Positions 24,278 to 33,517 of a stretch of DNA of 64,000 nt are shown piece after piece; the first letter of the stretch is position 1, and every line of letters starts with the position of its first letter. Below the pieces are notes generated by a model. It had not been told where the DNA came from. It saw only the letters and a program-made list of their open reading frames with translations, and searched no databases. A program made the translations under genes and the position numbers. The DNA is taken from positions 1 through 64,000 of the forward strand of contig NZ_FOAV01000002.1 of NCBI RefSeq assembly GCF_900109745.1, given 5' to 3'. Source of the stretch: Roseateles sp. YR242 (GTDB lineage: Bacteria; Pseudomonadota; Gammaproteobacteria; Burkholderiales; Burkholderiaceae_C).

Positions 24278-25960
24278 ATGAGCGCCCAGCCCCGCACCGT
24301 TCGCGCCCCCACCGGCACGCAGCTGCACTGCAAGAACTGGTTGATCGAGGCGGCCTACCGCATGGTCCAGAACAACCTGGACCCGGCCGTGGCCGAGAAC
24401 CCGGACCAACTGGTGGTGTACGGGGGCATTGGCAAGGCGGCGCGCAACTGGGACGCCTTCGAGGCCATCCTGCAGGCTCTGCGTGCGCTGAACGAGGACG
24501 AGACGCTGCTGATCCAGTCCGGCAAGCCGGTGGGCGTGTTCCGCACGCATGTGGACGCGCCGCGGGTCTTGCTGGCCAATTCCAACCTGGTGCCCGCCTG
24601 GGCCAACTGGAGCCACTTCAACGAGCTGGATCGCAAGGGGCTCATGATGTACGGCCAGATGACGGCTGGCTCCTGGATCTACATTGGCTCGCAGGGCATT
24701 GTGCAGGGCACCTACGAGACCTTCGCCGAGGCGGGCCGCCAGCATTTTGGCGGTGACCTGGTGGGCCGCTGGGTGCTGACGGCCGGCCTGGGCGGCATGG
24801 GCGGCGCGCAGCCGTTGGCGGCGACCTTCGCCGGGGCCAGTTCGCTGACGATTGAATGCCAGCAGTCCCGCATCGACTTCCGTCTCAAGACCCGCTATGT
24901 GGACGAGCAGGCCAGCGACCTGGACGACGCGCTGGCGCGCCTGGCGCGCTACACGGCCGAGAAGAAGGCCGTTTCCATCGCCTTGCTGGGCAACGCTGCC
25001 GAAGTGCTGCCGGTGCTGGCCGCGCGTGTGAAGGCAGGTACGGCACTGCGCCCGGACCTGGTGACCGACCAGACCTCGGCGCACGACCTGATCAATGGCT
25101 ACCTGCCCCCGGGCTGGACCGTGCCAGAGTGGAAGGCGGCAGCGGCCGATCCCGCGCGCCACGATGAATTGCGTAACGCGGCGGCCCAGGGTTGTGCCGA
25201 CCATGTCCAGGCCATGCTGGCCTTCCAGGCGCTGGGCATCCCCACGGTGGACTACGGCAACAACATTCGCCAGGTGGCGTTCGACCAGGGCGTCAAGAAC
25301 GCCTTTGACTTCCCCGGTTTTGTGCCGGCCTATGTGCGGCCGCAGTTCTGCGAGGGGCGTGGCCCATTCCGCTGGGTGGCGCTCTCCGGCGACCCGGAGG
25401 ACATCTACAAGACGGACGCCAAGATCAAGGAACTGTTCCCTCAGCACGCGGGTGTACACCGCTGGCTGGACATGGCGCGTGAGCGCATCAGCTTCCAGGG
25501 CCTGCCGGCCCGCATCTGCTGGCTGGGGCTGGGTGAGCGGCACCGGGCTGGCCTGGCGTTCAACGAGATGGTGCGCACGGGCGAGCTGAAGGCGCCCATC
25601 GTGATCGGGCGCGACCACCTGGATTCCGGCTCGGTCGCCAGCCCCAACCGCGAGACCGAACGCATGAAGGACGGCTCCGATGCCGTCTCCGACTGGCCGC
25701 TGCTCAATGCCCTGCTCAACACGGCGGGCGGCGCCACCTGGGTGTCGCTGCACCATGGGGGCGGCGTGGGAATGGGCTATTCGCAGCACAGCGGCGTGGT
25801 GATCGTGTGTGATGGCACGGATGCCGCCGCCAAGCGCATCGAGCGCGTGCTTTGGAACGACCCCGGCACGGGCGTGATGCGCCATGCCGATGCGGGCTAC
25901 GAAAGCGCGCAGGATTGCGCCCGGGAGCGGGGCCTGAATCTGCCGATGCTTGACCGTTGA
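24278..25960 (+). CDS. hutU: urocanate hydratase
   Basis: 560-residue urocanase that converts urocanate to imidazolonepropionate with a tightly bound NAD+, step two of the pathway. Typical stretches are [19 protein letters not shown], the glycine-rich [19 protein letters not shown] (NAD site, near residue 175), [33 protein letters not shown] and [20 protein letters not shown]. The length is normal. ATG 24278 is chosen over ATG 24260 because AGGAG ends 6 bases before it. First gene of the rightward hut transcript; 169 bp of non-coding DNA precede hutH. Confidence 0.97.
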   Translation: MSAQPRTVRAPTGTQLHCKNWLIEAAYRMVQNNLDPAVAENPDQLVVYGGIGKAARNWDAFEAILQALRALNEDETLLIQSGKPVGVFRTHVDAPRVLLANSNLVPAWANWSHFNELDRKGLMMYGQMTAGSWIYIGSQGIVQGTYETFAEAGRQHFGGDLVGRWVLTAGLGGMGGAQPLAATFAGASSLTIECQQSRIDFRLKTRYVDEQASDLDDALARLARYTAEKKAVSIALLGNAAEVLPVLAARVKAGTALRPDLVTDQTSAHDLINGYLPPGWTVPEWKAAAADPARHDELRNAAAQGCADHVQAMLAFQALGIPTVDYGNNIRQVAFDQGVKNAFDFPGFVPAYVRPQFCEGRGPFRWVALSGDPEDIYKTDAKIKELFPQHAGVHRWLDMARERISFQGLPARICWLGLGERHRAGLAFNEMVRTGELKAPIVIGRDHLDSGSVASPNRETERMKDGSDAVSDWPLLNALLNTAGGATWVSLHHGGGVGMGYSQHSGVVIVCDGTDAAAKRIERVLWNDPGTGVMRHADAGYESAQDCARERGLNLPMLDR

Positions 25961-26129
25961 CGGGCAAACCGTCACGCAGCCACAGACAAGCGCGCTCCCA
26001 CCTGCGCGGCCCCCCCGAACATCCACAGAACGCCAACCACCACCGTCAACGGCTCACAGCCTCAGTGCCAAGGTGCAATAGCTGATCCCGGCTGTGGCCT
26101 GTTGATCTGCTGATTCACTGCCTCTCATC

Positions 26130-27710
26130 ATGACCACCTCGCTCGAACTCATCCCCGGCCATCTCACGCTGGATCAGTTGCGCCAGATCCGCCAGGGCGG
26201 CGTGCGCCTGTCCCTGCATGCAGACGCCTCGGCCGCCATCCGCCGCAGTGCTGCCGTGGTGCAGGCCGCGGCTGCGGGCGACGCCCCCGTCTACGGCGTC
26301 AACACCGGCTTTGGCAAGCTGGCCTCCAAGCGCATCGGCAAGGACGAACTGGCGGCGCTGCAGCGCAACCTGATCCGTTCGCACTGCGTGGGCGTGGGCG
26401 CGCCGCTGGCGGCGCCGGTGGTGCGCCTGATGCTGGCCACCAAGGCGGCCTCGCTGGCGCGCGGCTACTCGGGTGTTCGGGAGTCGGTGGTGCAGGCGAT
26501 CATTGACGCCTTCAATGCCGGCCTCGTCCCTTACGTGCCGGCGCAGGGGTCGGTGGGCGCCTCGGGCGATCTGGCGCCGCTCTCGCACATGACGCTGGCG
26601 CTGATGGGCGAGGGCGAGATGCTGGTGGACGGCCAGCGCCGCCCTGCCCTTGCGGAACTGGAACGTGCCGGGGTGAAGCCGCTGGTGCTGGAGGCCAAGG
26701 AAGGGCTGGCGCTGATCAACGGCACACAGACCTCCACCGCGCTGGCCTTGGAGGGCCTGCTGCGCTTCGAGACCGTGTTTGCCAGCGCCATCGTGACGGG
26801 CGCGCTCAGCCTGGACGCAGCACGCGGCAGCGATGGCCCGTTCGACCCACGCATCCATGAAGTGCGCGGCCAGCCGGGCCAGATCGAGGCGGCGGCGGCC
26901 TACCGGGCGTTGCTCAGTGGCAGCGCCATCCGCCAATCCCACCGGGATGGCGACGACCGGGTGCAGGACCCGTACTGCCTGCGCTGCCAGCCCCAGGTCA
27001 TGGGTGCCTGCCTGGACCAGGCTCGCCATGTGCGGGACGTGCTGCTGCGCGAGGCCAATGCGGTGACGGACAACCCGCTGGTCTTTGCTGGCGACGCGGC
27101 TGATGGGAGCGCTGATGGTGGGGGGGCTGCGGAGGCGGCCATGATCAGCGGTGGCAACTTCCATGCGGAGCCAGTGGCGTTGGTCGCGGATGCACTGGCC
27201 TGTGCCATTGCGGAGGTGGGTGCCATCGCCGAGCGCCGGATTGCCATGCTGATCGACACGGGTGTGTCGCGCCTGCCGCCCTTCCTCACGGCCAATGCGG
27301 GGCTGAATTCCGGGTTCATGATTGCCCATGTCACGGCGGCGGCGCTGGCCAGCGAGAACAAGTCGCTGGCGCATCCCGCCAGCGTGGACAGCCTGCCCAC
27401 CAGCGCCAACCAGGAGGACCACGTTTCCATGGCCACGTTTGGTGCGCGGCGGCTGGGGCCGATGCTGGACAACACGGCGCACATCGTGGCGATCGAATTG
27501 CTGGCGGCGGGCCAGGGCATCGAGTTTCTGCGCCCGCTGCGCAGCTCGGCGGTGTTGGAGTCTGTGCATGCGCTGCTGCGCCGCCATTGCCCGGCCATGG
27601 CGGAGGATCACTATCTCGCGCCTGACATTGAACGTGCTGCCTGCATCGTCAATGAGGGTGAACTGGCAACAATGCTGCACACGAGAACTGCTATGGTGGT
27701 GCTGGACTGA
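26130..27710 (+). CDS. hutH: histidine ammonia-lyase
   Basis: 526-residue enzyme that removes ammonia from L-histidine to give urocanate, the entry step and the source of the inducer. The prosthetic MIO group forms from Ala144-Ser145-Gly146 within [14 protein letters not shown]. Other conserved parts are [47 protein letters not shown] and [15 protein letters not shown] short Gly/Ala/Asp insert (~residues 323-334) lengthens a surface loop relative to typical enzymes of about 510 residues. It follows hutU on the same strand. No separate operator of the CTTGT-N4-ACAAG type is seen before it, so it is probably co-transcribed. Confidence 0.97.
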   Translation: MTTSLELIPGHLTLDQLRQIRQGGVRLSLHADASAAIRRSAAVVQAAAAGDAPVYGVNTGFGKLASKRIGKDELAALQRNLIRSHCVGVGAPLAAPVVRLMLATKAASLARGYSGVRESVVQAIIDAFNAGLVPYVPAQGSVGASGDLAPLSHMTLALMGEGEMLVDGQRRPALAELERAGVKPLVLEAKEGLALINGTQTSTALALEGLLRFETVFASAIVTGALSLDAARGSDGPFDPRIHEVRGQPGQIEAAAAYRALLSGSAIRQSHRDGDDRVQDPYCLRCQPQVMGACLDQARHVRDVLLREANAVTDNPLVFAGDAADGSADGGGAAEAAMISGGNFHAEPVALVADALACAIAEVGAIAERRIAMLIDTGVSRLPPFLTANAGLNSGFMIAHVTAAALASENKSLAHPASVDSLPTSANQEDHVSMATFGARRLGPMLDNTAHIVAIELLAAGQGIEFLRPLRSSAVLESVHALLRRHCPAMAEDHYLAPDIERAACIVNEGELATMLHTRTAMVVLD

Positions 27711-27726
27711 TTCCCCACTGAGATCC

Positions 27727-29079
27727 ATGCGCCTGAACGCCCATTTCCGCAGCCCTGTGCGTGCTGCTGCCACGGCCCTGGTGGCCACGCTTGTCCGCTT
27801 CATTGCGGGGCTGTTGCTGATTCTCGCGGGCACGCAGGCCATGGCGGCGACGCGGGTGAAGTTCGAGATTGACCTGCGCGAGGAAATCAGCGCGGGCCGT
27901 TTCGACCCTGCCAAGGACCGCCTGGGCATCCGTGGTGCGGCGCCGCTGAGCTGGGACACGCCGCTCTATGCCCACCCGGCACCTCCGGCCGCTGGGCGGC
28001 CTGACGCGGCGCGTGCGCACAGCGACGGTCTCTGGACGGCGGACCTGGTGGTGGACCGCGCGCCATTGAACGGCGCGTTGCTCTACAAGTTCCGCATCGA
28101 ACGTGCGGGCCAGGGCAACGGGGATGGCTGGGAGCCGGGTCCGGACCGCAGCCTGGAGCTGGTGGCGGAGCAGGTGTTGGTGGCGCGCGCCTTTGGCGCG
28201 CCGGCCGCGCCCATCTCCATCAGCCGCGCGGGCCATATTGAGCAGTTGCCGGCGCTGGGCAGTGCCCAGGTCGGTCCCCGCAGCGTGCAGGTCTGGTTGC
28301 CGCCCGGTTATGAGCGGCAGCCTGACCAGCGTTACCCGGTGCTTTACCTGCATGACGGCCAGAACGTTTTTGATGCGGCGGCCGCGGGGGCTGAGTGGGG
28401 CATGGACGAGACGGCGCAGAGCCTGGTGGTCGAGGGTCGCATCCAGCCGCTGATCATCGTGGCGGTGGCCAGTGGCCCCAAGCGTGTGGACGACTACACG
28501 GCCACCCGCATTGATCGGGACGGTTTGCCGCAGGGTGGCAAGGCGGCGGACTATGCGCGTTTCCTGATCGGCACTGTCAAGCCGGAGATCGACAAGCGTT
28601 ACCGCACCTTGCCGGATGCGGGCCACACGGCGGTGGGCGGGTCGGGGCTGGGCGGCAATATGAGCCTGTGGCTGGCGCTGCACCGTGACGACATCTTTGG
28701 TGGTGCGTTGGTGGTCTCGCCGGCGCTGTGGTGGGACAACGAATTCCCGCTGAGGGACCTGGTGAAAACGCCACTGGGCCTGACCCAGCCGCGCCCGAAG
28801 CTCTGGCTGGACATGGGCACGGGTGAGGGGGATGCGGCCATCAAGCAGTTGCGCAACCTGCGCGGCACTTTGCTGAACCGTGGCTGGAACCGCAACGACA
28901 TCAACTATCTTGAAGCGAACGGCGGCACGCATGACGAAGCCAGCTGGGCCGCACGTGTGGCGCCGATGCTGATCTTCCTGGACCGTTCCGTCTGGCCTGG
29001 CAAGACGACGCCGAGGATGCCCCGGGGTTCGGACGACCCGTTCCCGCCCACCATTCCGCAGCGGATCCAACGCGACTGA
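27727..29079 (+). CDS. secreted esterase-fold protein (Esterase D/Fes-like) lacking an obvious nucleophile serine
   Basis: 450-residue exported protein. The signal peptide runs to about residue 41 (LLLILAGTQAMAA). An N-terminal beta-sandwich-like region of about 150 residues follows. Then comes an alpha/beta hydrolase of the putative esterase family: VQVWLPPGYER, YPVLYLHDGQNVFD, WGMDETAQSL, VAVASGPKRVDDYT. In relatives the nucleophile elbow reads GSSLGG or GSSMGG with the second Ser catalytic. Here it is GGSGLGG, leaving Gly at that position. Asp in DMGTGEGD and His in GGTHDEASW are possible remaining triad members. It lies 16 bp after hutH but belongs to no known step of that pathway. Function is uncertain; it may be non-catalytic or carbohydrate-binding. 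Confidence 0.8.
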   Translation: MRLNAHFRSPVRAAATALVATLVRFIAGLLLILAGTQAMAATRVKFEIDLREEISAGRFDPAKDRLGIRGAAPLSWDTPLYAHPAPPAAGRPDAARAHSDGLWTADLVVDRAPLNGALLYKFRIERAGQGNGDGWEPGPDRSLELVAEQVLVARAFGAPAAPISISRAGHIEQLPALGSAQVGPRSVQVWLPPGYERQPDQRYPVLYLHDGQNVFDAAAAGAEWGMDETAQSLVVEGRIQPLIIVAVASGPKRVDDYTATRIDRDGLPQGGKAADYARFLIGTVKPEIDKRYRTLPDAGHTAVGGSGLGGNMSLWLALHRDDIFGGALVVSPALWWDNEFPLRDLVKTPLGLTQPRPKLWLDMGTGEGDAAIKQLRNLRGTLLNRGWNRNDINYLEANGGTHDEASWAARVAPMLIFLDRSVWPGKTTPRMPRGSDDPFPPTIPQRIQRD

Positions 29080-29207
29080 TTTCAGTAGCGCCACTCCCCC
29101 CCACGGCCGTAGTCCTCTCGGCCGACAGTCCTCATTCAGCAAAGTGGACCGGAAATGAGGAGTGACCAGTATTTGGCAAGAATCGCCTGCCTTACCGTGC
29201 GCCAATC

Positions 29208-29246
29208 TCGAGGCACTGCGCTTCGAGGCACTGCGCATCGAGGCAG
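29208..29246. repeat. 15-bp tandem repeat (TCGAGGCACTGCGCT)
   Basis: Two near-identical copies (29208-29222, 29223-29237) and a partial third (TCGAGGCAG, 29238-29246) in the gap between the esterase gene and clsB. No gene runs through it. Confidence 0.75.
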
Positions 29247-29257
29247 GTCTCGGTTCA

Positions 29258-29356
29258 GGAAAGTGCCGGCCCGGGGGGTATTTGCGTAAGTATTAGGGGG
29301 AGCCCGCGAAGCGGGCGGAGGACATGGAGCAAATGCCCCCCGGGCCGGTGCTTTCC
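29258..29356. repeat. 99-bp element with 28-bp imperfect inverted repeats and a nested hairpin
   Basis: The left arm (29258-29285, starting GGAAAGTGCCGGCCCGGGGG) and the right arm (29329-29356) are complementary over 28 bp with three mismatches. The 43-bp centre holds its own stem GCCCGC-GAA-GCGGGC. It lies 39 bp past the clsB stop and 178 bp past the esterase stop, in a convergent intergenic region. It could be a bidirectional transcription end or a miniature mobile element. The rest of 29080-29394 shows only the 15-bp repeats. Confidence 0.7.
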
Positions 29357-29394
29357 GGCGCGCAGTACCCACCACAGCAGCAACAGCCGCAGCC

Positions 29395-30666
29395 TCAATA
29401 CCGCCCCGTCGCCCCCGCCACCCGCAGATAAACATACGCCACCCAAGCCACGAGCCCCCGGCGCAACACCCCCCGCAGCCCTCCGGCGTCCGGCTGCTCC
29501 ACACGCCGAGACCGCGCGATCGCCGCATCGAACTCCCGCGCCACGTCCCCGGCGAAACCGGCGTCCTGCACCACCACATTCGCCTCCAGGTTCAACAGCA
29601 GCGACAGCGGATCGATATTGCTGCTTCCCACGGTCGCCCAGTCGTTGTCCACCACACAGACTTTGGCATGCAAAAACGCGGGCGTGTACTCAAAGATCTG
29701 CACCCCATGCGCCAGCAGCTCTTCATACAGCGCATGGGCGGCCAACGCCGCGATCCGGTAGTCCACCTTCCCCTGCAGCAGCAACCGCACCTGCACCCCT
29801 CGCCGGGCGGCTTCCTTCAGCGCGCGCCGGAACCGCTGCCCGGGATAGAAGTACGGCGTGATCAGATCCACCCGCGCCGTCGCGCCGCGGATTGCGTTCA
29901 CATAGGCCCGCTCGATGGTCCGACGCTGCCGCAGGTTGTCCCGCAGCACAAACGCGGCTCGCACGGGCGCCAACTGCTTCGGGTCTCGCTGCCGATAGGC
30001 GGCCTTGGGCATTTTTACCCGCCTCAGCAGCCGCCTCGCACGCCGCCATGGTGACGCGCTACGCACCATCGCACGCAGCTCATCCCCGAAATCGTGCCCC
30101 AGCCAGGCGCGTGTCCACACCGCCCGCACGGCCTGCTCCACCGGCCGCACCACCACGCCCCGCAGCGACGCGGCGAAATCCAGGCGCGGAAACTCGGTGC
30201 GCCCGTGATGCAGGTCCACCCGGTCTTCGATGATGTTGATGCCGCCCACAAAGGCGATATCCCCATCCACCACGCACAGCTTCTGATGCAGCCGCCGCAG
30301 CTGCCCCGGATGCAGCCAGTTCCACCAACGGTCGATCGGCCGGAACACCGCCAGCGCCACCCCGGCATCCGCCAGTTGCCCACGCAGCCAGGCCAGGCTC
30401 GACTTGCTTCCGAACCCATCCACCACCACCCTCACCCGCACCCCACGCAAAGCCGCGCGCCGCAGTGCCGCCACCGTGGCGGCGCCTGCCGCGTCGTCAT
30501 GAAAGATATAGGTGGCCAGCCAGACCTCGTGCTGCGAACCATCAATGGCAGCAATCTGCGCGGGAAACAGGGCATCCCCCCCGCACAGCAGCTCCACGGC
30601 ATTACCGCCACTGAAGCTGGGCTGGGCGCTCAGGGTCCAGGGAAACTGGGCGTCCTGCGGCTTCAC
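29395..30666 (-). CDS. clsB: cardiolipin synthase B (phospholipase D family)
   Basis: 423-residue enzyme with two HKD catalytic motifs: RLHQKLCVVDGD (His127, Lys129, Asp134) and FLHAKVCVVDND (His333, Lys335, Asp340), each followed by the usual GGINI or GSSNID. It joins phospholipids to make cardiolipin at the inner membrane. The length and the lack of N-terminal transmembrane helices fit ClsB better than ClsA. The C-terminus has a short hydrophobic stretch (VAWVAYVYLRVAG). The start is GTG at 30666, 7 bp after the stop of the EEP gene, so it is the last member of the nudB-EEP-clsB unit. Confidence 0.93.
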   Translation of the reverse strand: MKPQDAQFPWTLSAQPSFSGGNAVELLCGGDALFPAQIAAIDGSQHEVWLATYIFHDDAAGAATVAALRRAALRGVRVRVVVDGFGSKSSLAWLRGQLADAGVALAVFRPIDRWWNWLHPGQLRRLHQKLCVVDGDIAFVGGINIIEDRVDLHHGRTEFPRLDFAASLRGVVVRPVEQAVRAVWTRAWLGHDFGDELRAMVRSASPWRRARRLLRRVKMPKAAYRQRDPKQLAPVRAAFVLRDNLRQRRTIERAYVNAIRGATARVDLITPYFYPGQRFRRALKEAARRGVQVRLLLQGKVDYRIAALAAHALYEELLAHGVQIFEYTPAFLHAKVCVVDNDWATVGSSNIDPLSLLLNLEANVVVQDAGFAGDVAREFDAAIARSRRVEQPDAGGLRGVLRRGLVAWVAYVYLRVAGATGRY

Positions 30667-30673
30667 CAGCGGG

Positions 30674-31501
30674 TCAGGTGTCCAGCACCAGTTCGGCCAG
30701 CAGCGGCAGGTGGTCCGACATGCGCGCCCAGCTGGGCCCGCGCGGTACCTTCATGTCCACGCAGCGCAGGCCACGCAGATAGATGCGGTCCAGCGAAAAC
30801 ACCGGCACCCGCGAGGGGAAGGTCGGCAGGCGGCCACGCCCCGGCACCAGCGCCCGGCTCAGCCCGCCATCCTTCATGGGCGCATCCAGGCGCTCGCCCC
30901 AGTCATTGAAGTCACCCGCCACCACCAGCGGCGCGCCGTCCGGCACGTGGTCGGTGATGAACTTGGCCAGCCGCTGCACCTGACGCACCCGGCTGCCGTG
31001 GATCAGGCCCAGATGGGCCACCACCGCATGCACCTCGTGCCCCTGCCAGCGCACTGGCACATGCAGCAGGCCGCGTTGCTCGAAGCGGTGGTCCGACACA
31101 TCGTGGTGGCCAATGTCCCCCATCGGGTAGCGGGACAACAGCGCATTGCCATGCTCGCCATGGCGCGTGATGGCGTTGGTGCGGTAGGCCACCTCGTAGC
31201 CATCCGGCGCCAGGAACTCCGCCTGGCCCTGCTCCGGCCAGCCGAACCAGGTGCGCTCGAACTGGCGCGCCTCGCGGTGATGGAACAGCCGCACTTCCTG
31301 CAGGAAGACCAGGTCGGCATCCAGGGCCTGCACCCCCATGCCCAGGTTGTGGATCTCCAGCCGTTTTCCCGGCCCCATGCCGCGAACACCCTTGTGGATG
31401 TTGTAGGTGGCCACCCGCAGGCGGTCGGCGCTCTGCGCCGGGGTGGTGTCGGTGGTGGCGGAATTGATGGCGGCCGCGTGGCGCGGCGTGGGGCGGGTCA
31501 T
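30674..31501 (-). CDS. endonuclease/exonuclease/phosphatase (EEP) family hydrolase
   Basis: 275-residue Mg-dependent hydrolase of the DNase I-like fold. It shows RVATYNIHKGVRG (Asn), LVFLQEVRLF (catalytic Glu), VVAHLGLIHGSR (His), LVVAGDFNDWGE (Asp/Asn) and SDHLPLLAEL (general-base His at the C-terminus). Relatives beside clsB have been suspected of acting on lipid or nucleic acid phosphodiesters, but no substrate is shown. Its ATG at 31501 overlaps the nudB stop by 4 bp (ATGA), and clsB follows at 7 bp. Confidence 0.9.
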   Translation of the reverse strand: MTRPTPRHAAAINSATTDTTPAQSADRLRVATYNIHKGVRGMGPGKRLEIHNLGMGVQALDADLVFLQEVRLFHHREARQFERTWFGWPEQGQAEFLAPDGYEVAYRTNAITRHGEHGNALLSRYPMGDIGHHDVSDHRFEQRGLLHVPVRWQGHEVHAVVAHLGLIHGSRVRQVQRLAKFITDHVPDGAPLVVAGDFNDWGERLDAPMKDGGLSRALVPGRGRLPTFPSRVPVFSLDRIYLRGLRCVDMKVPRGPSWARMSDHLPLLAELVLDT

Positions 31502-32034
31502 GAGGACTCTCCGGTGCCGGCAGGGGCAGGGCTTTCCTCCGCAGCCAGGGCCGCAGGCTTGAAGTGGGCCGGCAACTGCAGGATGGCTTCCGCATTGGAC
31601 GGTGAAAAGCACAGGTCCGCCGCCTCACGCCAGGGCAGCCAGCGGTATTGCAGATGCTCACGCGGCGCCAGTGTGACGGGTGTGCCGGCCGGCACGCACA
31701 GGCCGAAGACATGTTCGGTGTTGCGCGTCACCCCTGGCGCGTAGCGGTGGCGCCAGACCGGGTAGATCTCATACACATTGGCCAGCAACCAATCCACCAG
31801 CGCGCCAGGCGGCAGGGCGGCCACCGAAATACCGGTTTCCTCCCCCACTTCCCGACGGGCGGTCTCCAGCAGGGGCTCGTCCAGGTGGTCCTTGGAGCCC
31901 GTGACTGATTGCCAGAAACCGGGGCGGTCCGCCCGCTCCAGCATCAGGACCTCCAGGCCGGTGGTGTGGATCACCACCAGCACGGATTCGGGAATCTTGT
32001 AGGGGTGCGGCGACATGAGGACGGCTTCGCTCAT
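31498..32034 (-). CDS. nudB: dihydroneopterin triphosphate pyrophosphatase (Nudix)
   Basis: 178-residue Nudix hydrolase. The signature GX5EX7REUXEEXGU is met by GSKDHLDEPLLETARREV followed by GEETGI (Glu ligands for Mg). IPESVLVVIHT and FWQSVTGS are typical of NudB, which removes pyrophosphate from dihydroneopterin triphosphate in folate synthesis. The C-terminus WLPWREAADLCFSPSNAEAI also fits. The frame is open to 32121. I chose ATG 32034, and ATG 32016 (MSPHPYKIPES) is an equally reasonable start since neither has a strong ribosome site. In other Burkholderiales it lies next to aspS, from which it is here separated by the adhesin region. Confidence 0.88.
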   Translation of the reverse strand: MSEAVLMSPHPYKIPESVLVVIHTTGLEVLMLERADRPGFWQSVTGSKDHLDEPLLETARREVGEETGISVAALPPGALVDWLLANVYEIYPVWRHRYAPGVTRNTEHVFGLCVPAGTPVTLAPREHLQYRWLPWREAADLCFSPSNAEAILQLPAHFKPAALAAEESPAPAGTGESS

Positions 32035-32359
32035 GGTCGAAAGCATATCCCAGCGCCGCAGACCGCCGCCCAAGCCCGCCTTCGAGGCCTCGGCGGCGTC
32101 ATGTGTCAGTTTTTGCATCATGTTTGTCTCTGGCGAATGACATGCCAGGACACATTGGGGCGCATTTCGCCGCCCGACACATGCGGCGCCCTCTGCAGCA
32201 ATGTTTGTTTACGCCCAACAAATGTTGGTGAGTGCAAATTTCTGTTTGGACGGAAGCAACGCTTTCTGAACCGAAAGGATGACCCGGTATTCATTGGATG
32301 CCCCAAAACCCGAATCCGCAGAATTCAATCCATCGCAAACGGCACCACAGGAGGTGGCC
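32035..32359. other. divergent intergenic region at the left edge of the adhesin island
   Basis: 325 bases between nudB (leftward) and the Ala-rich gene (rightward). It contains the palindrome CCAACA-AA-TGTTGG at 32215-32228 in a locally AT-richer stretch with repeated GTTTG/CAAAT words. AGGAGG at 32349-32354 is a strong ribosome site for the gene at 32360. I see no other gene or structure. Confidence 0.5.
32215..32228. promoter_or_regulatory. operator-like palindrome before the adhesin island
   Basis: CCAACA-AA-TGTTGG, perfect 6-bp arms around two bases, 132 bp upstream of the first island gene. It is a candidate regulator site only, and no matching promoter hexamers are clear. Confidence 0.35.
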
Positions 32360-32878
32360 ATGACCTCGATCCCCAACAATTCCCTGGTGGCCTCACGGCA
32401 ACTCACCAGCCGCCCCAGCGGCAGCTATGAGATCAACGCCCGCGAATACGGAACGGTGGCCGCCTCGGCCATCGGCCTCACCCAGGCGGTTTACCAAGGT
32501 GGCGAAAACGCCGTCAGCGCCATCGTCTCGCTCAGCGAGGAAGGCCTGCAGGCGCTGGAAAGCGGCGCCACCACGGCCGGCCATGCCATCAGCGAAGGCG
32601 CCTCCGCCGTCGGTGAAGCCATCAGCGACAGCGCCTCGGCGCTGGGCGACGCCGCCACCGCCGTGGGAAGCGCCATCAGCGACGGTGCTTCCGCCCTGGG
32701 CCACGCCATCACTTCCGGCGCCACCACCGTCAAGAACGCAGTCGTCAGCGGTGCGGAAAGCCTCGCCAGCGGCGTGGGCACCGTCGTGGATGAAGTCGAA
32801 GACATCGGCAGCACCGTGGCGGGTTATGTATCCGCTGGCGCCGTCGCCGGCCGCGCGCTGATCGACGAGATCCTGTGA
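32360..32878 (+). CDS. Ala/Ser/Gly-rich repetitive small protein, function unknown
   Basis: 172 residues. Residues ~60-140 are built from loose 11-residue units of the kind AISDGASALGHA (AISEGASAVGEA, AISDSASALGDA, AITSGATTVKNA). They would form an amphipathic helix with Ala/Gly on one side, like LEA or apolipoprotein-type repeats. There is no signal peptide, Cys or Trp. The C-terminus TVAGYVSAGAVAGRALIDEIL is mildly hydrophobic. The ATG at 32360 has a perfect AGGAGG 5 bases upstream. Its stop overlaps the next ATG (TGATG), tying it to the lipoprotein gene. I recognise no family. It may be a structural or secreted helper of the adhesin locus. Confidence 0.7.
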   Translation: MTSIPNNSLVASRQLTSRPSGSYEINAREYGTVAASAIGLTQAVYQGGENAVSAIVSLSEEGLQALESGATTAGHAISEGASAVGEAISDSASALGDAATAVGSAISDGASALGHAITSGATTVKNAVVSGAESLASGVGTVVDEVEDIGSTVAGYVSAGAVAGRALIDEIL

Positions 32879-33444
32879 TGACACGCGCGCTGTCCCCACG
32901 CGGCATGGCCGTGGCCGCCGTCCTGGTCGGGACTGGCGCGCTTTCGGGCTGCTCGCTCTTCAGCCCCCTGCCCACCATCGAGTTGATCAAGGCCAGCGCC
33001 AGCGCGGCCACGGTCGCCATCGGACAAGGCCCGAACAAGGCCAGCCAGACCGTCTTCCAGGGCGCCGCCGTGCCCAAGCGCGTATGCATCGAATACAACC
33101 GCTCGCTGCAGATGCCGGACTTCGTGCCGGCATTGATGGCGGAGCTGAAGGACCACCAGGTGGCGTCGCGTGTGTTCGACGTGGGCGTGCGCCCCGGCGA
33201 CGAAGAGTGCCCTGCCTGGCTGCACTATGCGGGCCTGCAGCAGTGGGACAAACCACCGCTGTCAGACCAGATGCGGCCCTACCTCGCCAACGCGACCCTG
33301 AGCCTGCATGACGCGGGCGGCCGGCTGATGTCGGCCAGCACCTATCAAAGCGAAGAGGCCGTCATGGGGCTGGGCAAGTGGGGTAGCACGCGCAACAAGC
33401 TCGCTCCCGTGGTGAAGGCCCTGCTGACCGGCTTCGAAGGCTGA
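32878..33444 (+). CDS. lipoprotein resembling the Sbal_3080 family
   Basis: 188-residue protein with a signal peptide and lipobox (GALSGC, Cys near residue 25), so anchored to a membrane, probably the outer one. The mature part includes KRVCIEYNRSLQMPDFVPAL and a Cys in GDEECPAWLHYAG, followed by a tail of beta-strand character. The start and the CIEYN stretch recall the uncharacterised Sbal_3080 lipoproteins; this is from memory and needs a profile search. It overlaps the upstream gene's stop (TGATG) and precedes the FlgH-like gene by 73 bp. Position suggests an envelope role with the adhesin. Confidence 0.72.
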   Translation: MTRALSPRGMAVAAVLVGTGALSGCSLFSPLPTIELIKASASAATVAIGQGPNKASQTVFQGAAVPKRVCIEYNRSLQMPDFVPALMAELKDHQVASRVFDVGVRPGDEECPAWLHYAGLQQWDKPPLSDQMRPYLANATLSLHDAGGRLMSASTYQSEEAVMGLGKWGSTRNKLAPVVKALLTGFEG

Positions 33445-33517
33445 TCACCCGCACATTCCACCGACCGGCCCGGCCCTGGCCGGATCCTGACCGTCACATC
33501 GACCATCGAGGGACATC

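Noticed and set aside
26115-27959. 614-residue minus-strand frame over hutH
   Set aside because: Shadow of hutH. Residues are His/Arg/Gln-rich with no domain, while hutH is intact in the other direction.
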